DNA of 64,000 nt, taken from Salinibacterium sp. (GTDB lineage: Bacteria > Actinomycetota > Actinomycetes > Actinomycetales > Microbacteriaceae). This document shows, in pieces, positions 34,689 through 41,830 of the stretch. The position numbers and the translations under genes were made by a program. Numbering within the stretch: the first letter of the stretch is position 1; every line of letters begins with the position of its first letter. Where the stretch lies: positions 51,761 to 115,760 of the forward strand of contig JADGNA010000016.1 of assembly GCA_015234465.1 (NCBI GenBank). The letters run 5' to 3'. The notes beneath the pieces are model-generated. The model had not been told where the DNA came from and did not search any database. It was given only the letters and a program-made list of their open reading frames with translations.

Positions 34689-35420
34689 TCAGCCGCGAAG
34701 CACCGTGATGGAGCCGTTCGAGGTGCGCAGATCGAAGCGGATGTCGGCATCCGGGTCGCTGCCCAGCTCGTTCGAGGTGCCGCCATTGCTGGTCTCGATG
34801 TCGATGCGGTAGTCGCCCCTGGGTGCGGTGAGGGTGATCGACCCGTTCGAGGTGTGCGCCGTGACATCCGCCGTTCCGTCGGTCTCGAGCTCGATGGAGC
34901 CGTTGGACGACTCGGCCTCGACCGTACCGTCGGTGAGCGCGCGCCCTTCGATGCGCCCGTTGCTCGTCTTGGCGTGGACCTCGCCCACGATGTCGTCGAG
35001 CGTGATGCGGCCATTGGATGTCTTCACGTCGATATCGCCGAGGTTGCTCACGTCGATCGCGCCGTTGCTGGTGGCACCGCTGACGGGGATGCGCGAGGGC
35101 ACCTCGACCGTGTAGCTGACCGAGCACTGCGGGCCGCAGTCCTCGAGGACGAGCACGCCTTCCCTGACCCGGTGCGAGTCTTCGTCGGGCAGGTCGAAGC
35201 GATACCGCAGTTCGCGGTACACCGTCACCTCGTCGAGGTCATCGACTCCGAGGATCGTCACGCTGCCGGAGTCGCCATCGAACTCGACCGCGGTGATCTT
35301 CTCGTCGATCGCGATGGTCTCGTCGAAGGTCTTCTGCGGGAGGAGTACGCATCCGCTGAGGGTGACGAGGGAGGCCGCGACGAGGGAAGCGGCGGCGACG
35401 ATTCGGGCGGGGCGGTGCAT
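34689..35420 (-). CDS. DUF4097 beta-repeat lipoprotein
   Basis: 243 residues. Lipoprotein signal peptide with lipobox TLSGC (Cys24). After a beta-rich first part (SGSVTILGVDDLDEVTVYRE), seven short repeats carry the core SNG: ATSNGAIDV, KTSNGRITL, KTSNGRIEG, ESSNGSIEL, HTSNGSITL, ETSNGGTSN and RTSNGSITV, spaced about 16-20 residues. This is the DUF4097 (LiaG-like) beta-solenoid. Anchored outside the membrane; role unknown, though LiaG-type proteins go with envelope stress systems. ATG 35420 has AAGGAG six bases upstream. Confidence 0.9.
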   Translation of the reverse strand: MHRPARIVAAASLVAASLVTLSGCVLLPQKTFDETIAIDEKITAVEFDGDSGSVTILGVDDLDEVTVYRELRYRFDLPDEDSHRVREGVLVLEDCGPQCSVSYTVEVPSRIPVSGATSNGAIDVSNLGDIDVKTSNGRITLDDIVGEVHAKTSNGRIEGRALTDGTVEAESSNGSIELETDGTADVTAHTSNGSITLTAPRGDYRIDIETSNGGTSNELGSDPDADIRFDLRTSNGSITVLRG

Positions 35421-35525
35421 GGTGACTCCTTCGGGTACTGGTGCCGGTGGGCGCGACTCGAGCGTAGGGCGCAGCACGGCAACGCCGATATCGGGGTCTC
35501 CCCCGATTCTGGCCTCAGGGTCGCG

Positions 35526-35819
35526 CTACTCGTCGTCGCTCGAGTGCAGCGTCCTGCGTACACTCAACAGTTCGAACTCCGGATGCTCGGCCACGACGTC
35601 TTCCGCACGGTCGAGCACCTCGCGCGCGTGTGCGGCGGTCGACGACACCGCGGCGGCACCCACGAGGGCCCGGCGATGCAGGTCGAGGTGCCCCACCTCG
35701 GCAACGCTGATGTCGAAGCGGCGCAGTTCCGCCACGAGGGGGCGCACGATCGACCGCTTCTGTTTGAGGGACCGCACGTCTCCCAGCAGGATGTCGAACT
35801 CGGCCGCCGCGATCCACAT
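35526..35819 (-). CDS. DUF503 (YlxP-like) protein
   Basis: 97 residues covering one DUF503 domain: MWIAAAEFDILLGDVRSLKQ, KRSIVRPLVAELRRFDISVA, EVGHLDLHRRALVGAAAVSS and a C-terminal strand VRRTLHSSDDE. In many bacteria ylxP lies by infB and rbfA; here it stands alone and its role is unknown. TAGCGT seven bases before the ATG gives a leaderless start. Its promoter and that of nnrE are packed divergently into 36 bases. Confidence 0.93.
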   Translation of the reverse strand: MWIAAAEFDILLGDVRSLKQKRSIVRPLVAELRRFDISVAEVGHLDLHRRALVGAAAVSSTAAHAREVLDRAEDVVAEHPEFELLSVRRTLHSSDDE

Positions 35820-35826
35820 GCCGACC

Positions 35827-35832
35827 ACGCTA
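35827..35832 (-). promoter_or_regulatory. -10 element TAGCGT of the DUF503 gene
   Basis: TAGCGT, seven bases (GGTCGGC), then ATG 35819. Only ten bases separate it from the divergent -10 of nnrE. Confidence 0.6.
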
Positions 35833-35842
35833 CGCGCCGACG

Positions 35843-35848
35843 TAAGGT
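35843..35848 (+). promoter_or_regulatory. -10 element TAAGGT of nnrE
   Basis: TAAGGT, seven bases (TCTTGCT), then ATG 35856. It fixes the start deep inside a long spurious frame. Confidence 0.55.
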
Positions 35849-35855
35849 TCTTGCT

Positions 35856-36539
35856 ATGCACGCCTACCTCGCCTCCCAGGTGCGCGATGCCGAGGCTCCC
35901 TTCCTCGCCGCCGGAGTCCCGCTCATGGCGCGGGCCGCCGCCGCGCTCGCCGAGGAAGTGGCGAGGCTGTTGCCGCAGCAGGGAAGCGTCCTGTTGCTCG
36001 TCGGCGCCGGCAACAACGGCGGCGACGCGCTCCTGGCGGGCGCCGAACTGGCCCGCACGGGCCACCGAGTGCACATCCTGCCCACCTCGACGCGGCTCCA
36101 CGAGGAGGGCCTGAGCGCGGCCGTCGGTGCAGGGGCGACGGTCGAAGACGCGGATGCTTCGGCTCGCCTCGCCCGCTCCTGCGACGTGCTCGTCGACGGG
36201 ATCGTGGGCACCGGTTCCGCGGGAGACCCCGCCCTGCGCGGCGCCGCCCGCGCCATCGTGGAGTCGGTGTTGCCGGTCATACGCGAGCCGAAGCATCCGC
36301 TCGTCGTCGCCGTCGACCTGCCGAGCGGTGTCGACCCTGATGACGGCACTGTGCCAGCACCCGCCGTGTTGCCAGCCGACCTCACGGTCACCTTCGGCGC
36401 CATGAAGGCGGGGCTGCTCCGGCCCCCGGCCCGGAAGTACGCCGGCCGCATCGTCGTGGTCGACATCGGCATCGGCGCGGAGCTCGCGAAGATGGAGCCC
36501 GCGGCGCACTACAAGCTCGCGGAGGCGGAGACGGCATGA
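35856..36539 (+). CDS. nnrE: NAD(P)H-hydrate epimerase (YjeF N-terminal domain)
   Basis: 227 residues, a single YjeF_N domain. LLLVGAGNNGGDALLAGAEL is the phosphate-binding block, CDVLVDGIVGTGSAGDPALRG carries the catalytic Asp, and VVAVDLPSGVDPDDG with LTVTFGAMKAGLL closes the fold. Role: interconverts R and S epimers of hydrated NADH/NADPH so the dehydratase can repair them. The dehydratase (NnrD), often fused C-terminally, is absent here and must be elsewhere. Its stop overlaps the phosphoesterase start by four bases. Confidence 0.9.
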   Translation: MHAYLASQVRDAEAPFLAAGVPLMARAAAALAEEVARLLPQQGSVLLLVGAGNNGGDALLAGAELARTGHRVHILPTSTRLHEEGLSAAVGAGATVEDADASARLARSCDVLVDGIVGTGSAGDPALRGAARAIVESVLPVIREPKHPLVVAVDLPSGVDPDDGTVPAPAVLPADLTVTFGAMKAGLLRPPARKYAGRIVVVDIGIGAELAKMEPAAHYKLAEAETA

Positions 36540-37039
36540 CAAGACTTCTCCTGATCGCCGATACGCACGTGCCGAAACGCGCTTTGCGCATCCCCGAGCA
36601 GGTATGGCGCGCGGTGGATGGCGCTGACGTCGTGATCCACGCGGGCGACTGGGTCGAGGCATCCGTGCTCGACGAGCTGGAGGCGCGCGCGACACGCCTG
36701 GTCGGGGTGTGGGGCAACAATGATGGCGAGGAACTCAGGCGTCGGCTGCCGGAGGTTGCGCACGAGACGATCGCGGGCATCCGTTTCTCGGTCGTGCACG
36801 AGACGGGCGCCGCGCAGGGTCGCGAGAAACGCTGCGACGCGGCGTTCCCCGACACCGATGTGCTCGTCTTCGGGCACAGCCACATCCCGTGGGACACGAC
36901 GACGCCGCGGGGGCTGCGCCTGCTCAACCCCGGGTCGCCGACCGATCGACGCAGGCAGCCGCAGTGCACCATGATGACGGCGGTCGCTTCCGACGGTGAG
37001 TTGCACGACGTCGAGTTGGTCACCGTCGACCGCGGCTGA
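36536..37039 (+). CDS. Calcineurin-like metallophosphoesterase (YfcE/MJ0936 type)
   Basis: 167 residues, minimal size for the fold. Metal-binding motifs in order: LIADTHVP (D9, H11), VIHAGDWVE, VWGNNDGEEL, VVHETG and VFGHSHIPWD, then LLNPGSP. All five family motifs are intact. Natural substrate unknown; relatives cleave phosphodiesters. ATG 36536 overlaps the nnrE stop (ATGA), so the pair is coupled. The stop is only two bases from the stop of the convergent GerW-like gene. Confidence 0.92.
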   Translation: MTRLLLIADTHVPKRALRIPEQVWRAVDGADVVIHAGDWVEASVLDELEARATRLVGVWGNNDGEELRRRLPEVAHETIAGIRFSVVHETGAAQGREKRCDAAFPDTDVLVFGHSHIPWDTTTPRGLRLLNPGSPTDRRRQPQCTMMTAVASDGELHDVELVTVDRG

Positions 37040-37041
37040 CC

Positions 37042-37377
37042 CTACTTTTTGAGCGCGCGGATGACTCGGCTCAGCGCCTTTCCTGCAACCCAGGTGAGCG
37101 GGATCGAGACCGCGAGGAGCGGTATGAGCGCTGGCGCGAATCGGGGGCCGTTGGGCCCCGGCACGAACATGCCGAGGGGAATGCTCGCACCCCCGCCACC
37201 GCCGCCCTCGCCCTGCTCGGCGGTGTCATCGCCCCCAGACCCACCACCGAACCCGAAGGTGACGAGGGAGACGGGCACCGCGTCGACTCCGCCGATCTGC
37301 ACCTTCTCTCCGTAGTTGACCTTGGCGCCCAGCGACGAGGTGACGCGCTCCGAAAGTTTCTCCACGATGTTCGTCAT
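37042..37377 (-). CDS. GerW/YtfJ-like protein with C-terminal membrane helix
   Basis: 111 residues. N-terminal VEKLSERVTSSLGAKVNYGE and KVQIGGVDAVPVSLVTFGFG match the YtfJ/GerW family, named from Bacillus spore germination. A Gly-rich stretch follows (GGGSGGDDTAEQGEGGGGGG), then FVPGPNGPRFAPAL and a membrane helix (LIPLLAVSIPLTWVAGKAL) with a basic end. The anchored form in a presumed non-spore-former shows the domain has another use. TATCGT seven bases upstream supports the ATG. Confidence 0.8.
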   Translation of the reverse strand: MTNIVEKLSERVTSSLGAKVNYGEKVQIGGVDAVPVSLVTFGFGGGSGGDDTAEQGEGGGGGGASIPLGMFVPGPNGPRFAPALIPLLAVSIPLTWVAGKALSRVIRALKK

Positions 37378-37384
37378 GGCGACG

Positions 37385-37390
37385 ACGATA
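37385..37390 (-). promoter_or_regulatory. -10 element TATCGT of the GerW-like gene
   Basis: TATCGT, seven bases (CGTCGCC), then ATG 37377. Confidence 0.5.
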
Positions 37391-37448
37391 GCCCTCGCGT
37401 GCCCGCAGGCCCAGCGCCCGCGTGGTTCCGTCTCCCAGCCGGAGGCAG

Positions 37449-37454
37449 CAGACT
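37449..37454 (+). promoter_or_regulatory. Weak -10 CAGACT of the NYN-LOTUS gene
   Basis: CAGACT, six bases (GTGCCT), then ATG 37461. The first base departs from TANNNT. Confidence 0.35.
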
Positions 37455-37460
37455 GTGCCT

Positions 37461-38459
37461 ATGCCTGAAACGACAGAGGGACGCGTCGCCGTCTACATCG
37501 ACTTCGACAACATCGTCATCAGCCGTTATGACCAGATCCACGGTCGCGGGCACTTCATCAAGGAGCAGATCCGCAGCATCACGGCCGACAGCGTACGCGA
37601 CGATCGAGATCTCGCAGCACGACTCGAGCGCGCGACCGTCGACATCGGCGCGGTGCTCGACTACGCGTCATCCTTCGGCTCGATCGTCATCAGCCGCGCC
37701 TACGCAGACTGGTCGATCGAGGTCAACGCCAGCTACAAGGGCCAGCTCATGGAGCGTGCGGTCGATCTTGTGCAGCTGTTTCCCGCCGTCAAGTCGATGA
37801 AGAACGGTGCTGACATCCGCCTCGCGGTCGATGTCGTCGAAGATCTCTTCCGCCTTCCAGATCTCACCCATGTCGTGATTGTGGCGGGCGACAGCGACTA
37901 CATCCCTCTCGCCCAGCGCGCGGCGCGACTGGGGCGCTACGTCGTCGGCATCGGAGTCGCCGGTTCAACGAGCAAGTTCCTCGCCGCCGCCTGCGACGAG
38001 TTCGCCGACTACGACGCACTCCCCGGTATCAGCGACGATGAGCCAGTCGAGGTGGAGGTGCCGGAGCCGGACCCGAAGACGACGGATGCCACCGCCCCTG
38101 CCGATGCGTCCGGCAACGGTCGCGCTCGCCGACGCGCCAACCCCAAGGCCTCCTCGGACAGCACGACCCCGTCTGCGCCCAGCAAGCGTGCCAAGCAGGC
38201 AGCACAGCAGGCAGCATCCGCCCTCCTGACTCGCGCGCTCAGGCTCGGCCACGCGAAGGACGATGCTGATTGGCTCGTGAGCTCCTCGGTGAAGAACCAG
38301 ATGTTGCGGATGGACCCGTCGTTCCAGGAGTCTGCGCTGGGCTACAAGAGCTTCACCGAGTTCCTGACCTCGCGCGGGAACATCGTGCAGGTGAAGCAGG
38401 ACGGCCAAATGCGCCTGCTTCGCCTTCGCGGCAAGGATGACGAGGACGCGAACGACTAA
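37461..38459 (+). CDS. NYN domain + LOTUS (OST-HTH) domain protein, putative RNase
   Basis: 332 residues. The NYN/PIN-like nuclease domain is N-terminal: VAVYIDFDNIVISRYD with the first acidic site, RAYADWS, DIRLAVDVVEDLF and VVIVAGDSDYIPLAQRA, giving the conserved Asp set. A low-complexity linker (about 210-265) leads to a C-terminal LOTUS/OST-HTH domain (LLTRALRLGHAKDDADWL, SVKNQMLRMDPSFQESALGY, KSFTEFL). The pair is the LabA/DUF88 layout, expected to bind and cut RNA or nucleic acid. ATG 37461 begins the conserved part. It lies 48 bases before the SatD gene. Confidence 0.9.
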   Translation: MPETTEGRVAVYIDFDNIVISRYDQIHGRGHFIKEQIRSITADSVRDDRDLAARLERATVDIGAVLDYASSFGSIVISRAYADWSIEVNASYKGQLMERAVDLVQLFPAVKSMKNGADIRLAVDVVEDLFRLPDLTHVVIVAGDSDYIPLAQRAARLGRYVVGIGVAGSTSKFLAAACDEFADYDALPGISDDEPVEVEVPEPDPKTTDATAPADASGNGRARRRANPKASSDSTTPSAPSKRAKQAAQQAASALLTRALRLGHAKDDADWLVSSSVKNQMLRMDPSFQESALGYKSFTEFLTSRGNIVQVKQDGQMRLLRLRGKDDEDAND

Positions 38460-38495
38460 ATAAGCTCAAACCTTATATTCGCCGAGAATTAGCTC

Positions 38496-38501
38496 TATGC
38501 T
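38496..38501 (+). promoter_or_regulatory. -10 element TATGCT of the SatD gene
   Basis: TATGCT, six bases (TATGCC), then ATG 38508. The 48-base gap is unusually AT-rich and contains ATAAGC (38460-38465) and GCTTAT (38499-38504) as an inverted repeat, a candidate site for the HTH of the encoded protein. Confidence 0.5.
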
Positions 38502-38507
38502 TATGCC

Positions 38508-39173
38508 ATGGAGCTTCCGGAACGAGCCATAGCGATCATCGCTGACGTCTCGCGGTCGCGCAGCCACCCCGACCGACGGGCGCTGCAAGACGCTGTAGAG
38601 ACCGCCTTCGCCCGAGCGTCCGCGGAACTGGAGCCGATCGAGCCCCTCCATGCGACCGTCGGCGACGAGTTCCAGGCGATCCACCGCGACCTGGCGGGCG
38701 CCATACGCCTCACGCTCCTGGCTCGCCTGGCACTCCCGGAGGGAGTCGACTGCCGCTTCGGGCTCGGCCATGGCGAGCTCCGCTCGATCGGCAAGGGTGC
38801 CGTCGGCAGGCTTCAGGACGGCTCCGCGTGGTGGTCAGCGCGCGAGGCCGTCTCCGAGGCCCGCGAACGCGAGTACTCTCGACAGCCCTTCCTGCGCACC
38901 TGGTATCGAAGCGCGACGGATGCCCCGCTCGATGCGACCGCGCCGGCGTCAGATGCCATCGTCAACGCCTACCTCGTGACCCGGGACCACCTCGTCACGT
39001 CGATGTCTGCGAGGGAACGCCGCCTGCTGCTGGGGCAGCTTTTGGGCCGGACCCAGACGCAACTCGCCGACGACGAGGGCATCACTCAGTCGGCCGTATC
39101 GCAGAATCTCCGCCGCAGTGGCGCAGCTGCAGTGCTCGCCGGTGAGACGCTTGTCGCAGGAGGTCGTCCGTGA
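38508..39173 (+). CDS. SatD family protein with C-terminal HTH
   Basis: 221 residues. AIIADVSRSRSHPDRRALQD opens the SatD domain; PLHATVGDEFQAIHRDL and CRFGLGHGELRSIGKGAVG are further family blocks. The C-terminal region RERRLLLGQLLGRTQTQLAD and EGITQSAVSQNLRRSGAAAV is a clear helix-turn-helix. SatD-type proteins are widespread and uncharacterised; the HTH suggests DNA binding, perhaps autoregulation at the AT-rich repeat upstream. The stop overlaps the start of a membrane gene by four bases, so the two form a module. Confidence 0.9.
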   Translation: MELPERAIAIIADVSRSRSHPDRRALQDAVETAFARASAELEPIEPLHATVGDEFQAIHRDLAGAIRLTLLARLALPEGVDCRFGLGHGELRSIGKGAVGRLQDGSAWWSAREAVSEAREREYSRQPFLRTWYRSATDAPLDATAPASDAIVNAYLVTRDHLVTSMSARERRLLLGQLLGRTQTQLADDEGITQSAVSQNLRRSGAAAVLAGETLVAGGRP

Positions 39174-39949
39174 TGCTCATTGCCCTGCTGTTCATCTCTG
39201 TCGGCGTGGCCGACATCGCGCGCGAGCGCTTCCGCAAGCCGACCGGGCCGCTCCTGGGCGCTGCCGCGGGCGCAATCGCCGCCGTGCTCGTGGCCCTGGG
39301 CCTCGGCATCCCACTTGTATGGAGCCTCGCAGTCATCGGCGTCATGCTGGCCTGGGTCGCCTCCACCGCGCTGCCATCGAGCGGCCAGAGCAGCTACCTC
39401 AAGCTCGCGATACTTGGCGCCGCGACAGTCGCAGCGTGGGCCTTTCCCGTCGTGCAAGCGGATCACAACGGAGCGATCGCGACCTGGTACCGGAACCTCC
39501 CCTACGAGGTCGCTGGGGAGATCGGCTTCGAGACCTTCGTTCTCGCGGCCGCCAGCGTGCTGCTGTTGCTCGAGACATCGAACATCATTGTGCGGCTCAT
39601 CCTGGCAGCGGTGCCACGCGCAACGTCCACCTCGCCGCTTCCGGCCCCACCAACTCGCCGCTCCTGGTTCTCCCGGTCGCAGCCCGCCGTGAGCCCTGCC
39701 CCGGCGGCCGAACTCCCACTCAAGGGCGGGCGCATCCTCGGCCCCTTCGAGCGGGTGTTTCTCTTCGCCCTCATCCTGGCGGGCCAGTTCACGGCGCTCG
39801 CAGCACTCGTTGCGGCAAAGGGCATCATCCGATTCCCGGAGATCTCGAAAGACACCGCCCACGGTGCAAAGGCCGAGTATTTCCTCGTCGGAAGTTTCGC
39901 CAGCTGGGGTGTCGTACTCGCCGTCGCGGTACTGCTGCAACTCACGTGA
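39170..39949 (+). CDS. Membrane protein paired with SatD (DUF3307-like C-terminus)
   Basis: 259 residues with about seven predicted helices, the first at the extreme N-terminus. The C-terminal section GGRILGPFERVFLFALILAG, QFTALAALVAAKGIIRFPEI and KAEYFLVGSFASWGVVLAV resembles the C-terminal part of the DUF3307 membrane proteins found next to SatD elsewhere; this link is from recall of that pairing. GTG 39170 gives a GTGA overlap with SatD; ATG 39173 is the alternative. Function unknown. Confidence 0.75.
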   Translation: MMLIALLFISVGVADIARERFRKPTGPLLGAAAGAIAAVLVALGLGIPLVWSLAVIGVMLAWVASTALPSSGQSSYLKLAILGAATVAAWAFPVVQADHNGAIATWYRNLPYEVAGEIGFETFVLAAASVLLLLETSNIIVRLILAAVPRATSTSPLPAPPTRRSWFSRSQPAVSPAPAAELPLKGGRILGPFERVFLFALILAGQFTALAALVAAKGIIRFPEISKDTAHGAKAEYFLVGSFASWGVVLAVAVLLQLT

Positions 39950-40033
39950 AGTCGCCTACAACATCACGGTAGAGCTTCTATCTCCGAGTTATCAGCGCTG
40001 GGCTAATCCCTTGAATGCGAAGCAGCCGCAGCG

Positions 40034-40039
40034 CATACT
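40034..40039 (+). promoter_or_regulatory. Weak -10 CATACT of the VOC gene
   Basis: CATACT, six bases (GGCGGC), then ATG 40046. First base departs from TANNNT. Confidence 0.4.
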
Positions 40040-40045
40040 GGCGGC

Positions 40046-40399
40046 ATGCTGACGATCGGGTCCGTCGTGTTGGGAGTCCGCGACATCCCCACTGCCGTCG
40101 AGTTCTGGTGCACCGCGCTCGACTATCAGACGCGCGAGCAGCCCGAGGTGGACTGGGCCACGCTCATCCCCCGCAATGGCGTCGGCGTGCCCATCTCGCT
40201 CATGCAGGTGACATCGGATGCCCGGACGCACCGTCGGCACCACCTCGACCTCTACGCGGCCGACCAGCAGGCAGAGGTCGCGCGGCTCCTCGCCCTGGGC
40301 GCGCACGAGGTGCACGACTGGGAGTACGAGGATGACGCGGACTACGTCGTGCTCGAGGACCCAGACGGCAACCGCTTCTGCGTCGTGGACAAGGGCTAA
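40046..40399 (+). CDS. VOC (glyoxalase/bleomycin resistance) family protein
   Basis: 117 residues with two beta-alpha-beta-beta-beta modules. VVLGVRDIPTAVEFWCTALD starts the first; HRRHHLDLYAADQQAEVARL and YVVLEDPDGNRFCVVDKG form the second. The pattern is the small VOC fold, often metal-dependent, with His and Glu at the usual positions of the second module (H in HHLDLY, D in EDPDGN). Substrate unknown. Convergent with the LLM oxidoreductase; only one base lies between the stops. Confidence 0.88.
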   Translation: MLTIGSVVLGVRDIPTAVEFWCTALDYQTREQPEVDWATLIPRNGVGVPISLMQVTSDARTHRRHHLDLYAADQQAEVARLLALGAHEVHDWEYEDDADYVVLEDPDGNRFCVVDKG

Positions 40400-40400
40400 C

Positions 40401-41441
40401 TCACGCTTCTGCCGCGAGCAGCTCCCGCACGCGGGGCACGACCTCGCGACCGTAGAGCCCGATTGACGACATCAACTGCGCGTGGGGCATCGTGCCATTG
40501 GCGTACTTCAGATCGAAACGGGAGAGGCCGAGCCCCCGCACCGTCCGCACGATCTTGTGCGCGACGGTCTCTGGAGAGCCGACGAAGAGAGCGCCCTGGG
40601 CGATCTCCTGCTCGTACTCCGCGCGCGTCATGGGCGGCCACCCGCGCTCCCGGCCGATGTTGTCGCGATTCGCCTTGAAGTGCGGGAACAGCTCCTCGGC
40701 GGCCTGCTCGTCGCTCGCGGCGACATGCCCGGGCGAGTGAGCGCCAATCGGCAACTCTTCCCGTTCGAACTGGGCGAGCGCGCGCTTGTAGAGATCGGCG
40801 TATGGGGCGAAGCGGAGGGGATCGCCGCCGATGATTGCGAGCATGAGCGGCAGGCCATAGTGGGCGGCGCGCACCACCGATTCGGGGCTGCCGCCGACAC
40901 CGACCCAGGTCTTGAGCGTGCCGCTCTCGAGCTTCGGATAGACGTGTTGCTCGGCAAGCGACGAACGCATGGTGCCCGACCAGGTCACCGCGTCGTTCTT
41001 GATGAGCTCGCTGAAGAGTTCGATCTTCTCCTCGAAGAGCTGCTGGTAGTCCCCCATGTCGAACCCGAAGAGCGGGAACGACTCTGTGAAGGATCCCCGA
41101 CCGATGATGACTTCGGCGCGCCCATTCGACAGTGCGTCGACCGTGCTGAAGCGTTCGAACACGCGAACGGGATCGTCTGAACTGAGCACCGTCACGGCGG
41201 AGCCGAGCTTGATGCGTGAGGTGCGCGTCGCGATGCCCGCGAGCACGACTTCGGGAGCAGACACGGCAAAGTCGCTGCGGTGGTGCTCGCCGATGCCGAT
41301 GAAGTCGACACCGAGCTCGTCTGCCAGCACTGCCTGCTCGACGATATTGCGAATGCTTTCGGCATGCGACAGCGCTCCACCGTCTGCATCAGCCATGACA
41401 TCTCCGAAGGTGTCGAGTCCTAGTTCAATCTGCGCGCTCAC
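40401..41441 (-). CDS. LLM-class flavin-dependent oxidoreductase
   Basis: 346 residues, TIM-barrel luciferase-like monooxygenase. IELGLDTFGDVMADADGGAL starts the barrel; DFIGIGEHHRSDFAVSAPEV, TVLSSDDPVRVFERFSTVDA, AEVIIGRGSFTESFPLFGFD and AIIGGDPLRFAPYADLY are family blocks for FMN binding. Probably uses FMNH2 or F420H2; the short form resembles the luciferase/alkanal monooxygenase-like group. GTG 41441 is chosen because AGGG lies just upstream and the earlier TTG extension is unlike the family. No clear -10 was found in the 102-base gap. Confidence 0.88.
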   Translation of the reverse strand: MSAQIELGLDTFGDVMADADGGALSHAESIRNIVEQAVLADELGVDFIGIGEHHRSDFAVSAPEVVLAGIATRTSRIKLGSAVTVLSSDDPVRVFERFSTVDALSNGRAEVIIGRGSFTESFPLFGFDMGDYQQLFEEKIELFSELIKNDAVTWSGTMRSSLAEQHVYPKLESGTLKTWVGVGGSPESVVRAAHYGLPLMLAIIGGDPLRFAPYADLYKRALAQFEREELPIGAHSPGHVAASDEQAAEELFPHFKANRDNIGRERGWPPMTRAEYEQEIAQGALFVGSPETVAHKIVRTVRGLGLSRFDLKYANGTMPHAQLMSSIGLYGREVVPRVRELLAAEA

Positions 41442-41543
41442 GAGACCCTGCAATCTTTTTCATCGAGTTTCATACGTTGACATATACACTGAACTCGCAC
41501 ACCACCCGGCGTATTCCCTTTCAGCTCCGACGACAATGGATTC

Positions 41544-41756
41544 ATGAGCACATCACCAGACCGCCGCTCCAACTTCCGCACCCTCGCTGCGTGGGCCGTC
41601 GCATCCGTTTCAATCGTGCTCGCCATGCTCTTCGCTGGTCTGCTTCTCCGTGACCCTGGCCTCGTCTCGGCCTGGGTCGGACTCGCGTGCTTCGGCATTG
41701 CGGCAGTCGGGGCCATCACGACGGTGGAGATCGAGCGCAGGGCACGCCGCAACTGA
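41544..41756 (+). CDS. Small two-helix membrane protein
   Basis: 70 residues. Hydrophilic start (MSTSPDRRSNFRT), two hydrophobic helices (LAAWAVASVSIVLAMLFAGL and VGLACFGIAAVGAITTVEI) separated by LRDPGLVSAW, basic end ERRARRN. Family not recognised. GACAAT six bases before the ATG may be a weak -10. It precedes the kinase gene by 75 bases on the same strand but the kinase has its own -10. Confidence 0.6.
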   Translation: MSTSPDRRSNFRTLAAWAVASVSIVLAMLFAGLLLRDPGLVSAWVGLACFGIAAVGAITTVEIERRARRN

Positions 41757-41818
41757 GCCGCGGCTCCGCAATTATCACGAAACGATATCGGCCGATGCAG
41801 GAGCGTGAGGCGCGGGGT

Positions 41819-41824
41819 TAGCCT
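41819..41824 (+). promoter_or_regulatory. -10 element TAGCCT of the kinase gene
   Basis: TAGCCT, six bases (GCGTCC), then ATG 41831. Confidence 0.6.
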
Positions 41825-41830
41825 GCGTCC

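Noticed and set aside
41470..41500. TTGACA-like and TATACA-like hexamers between the LLM gene and the 70-residue membrane gene
   Set aside because: Spacing between them does not fit a promoter on either strand.
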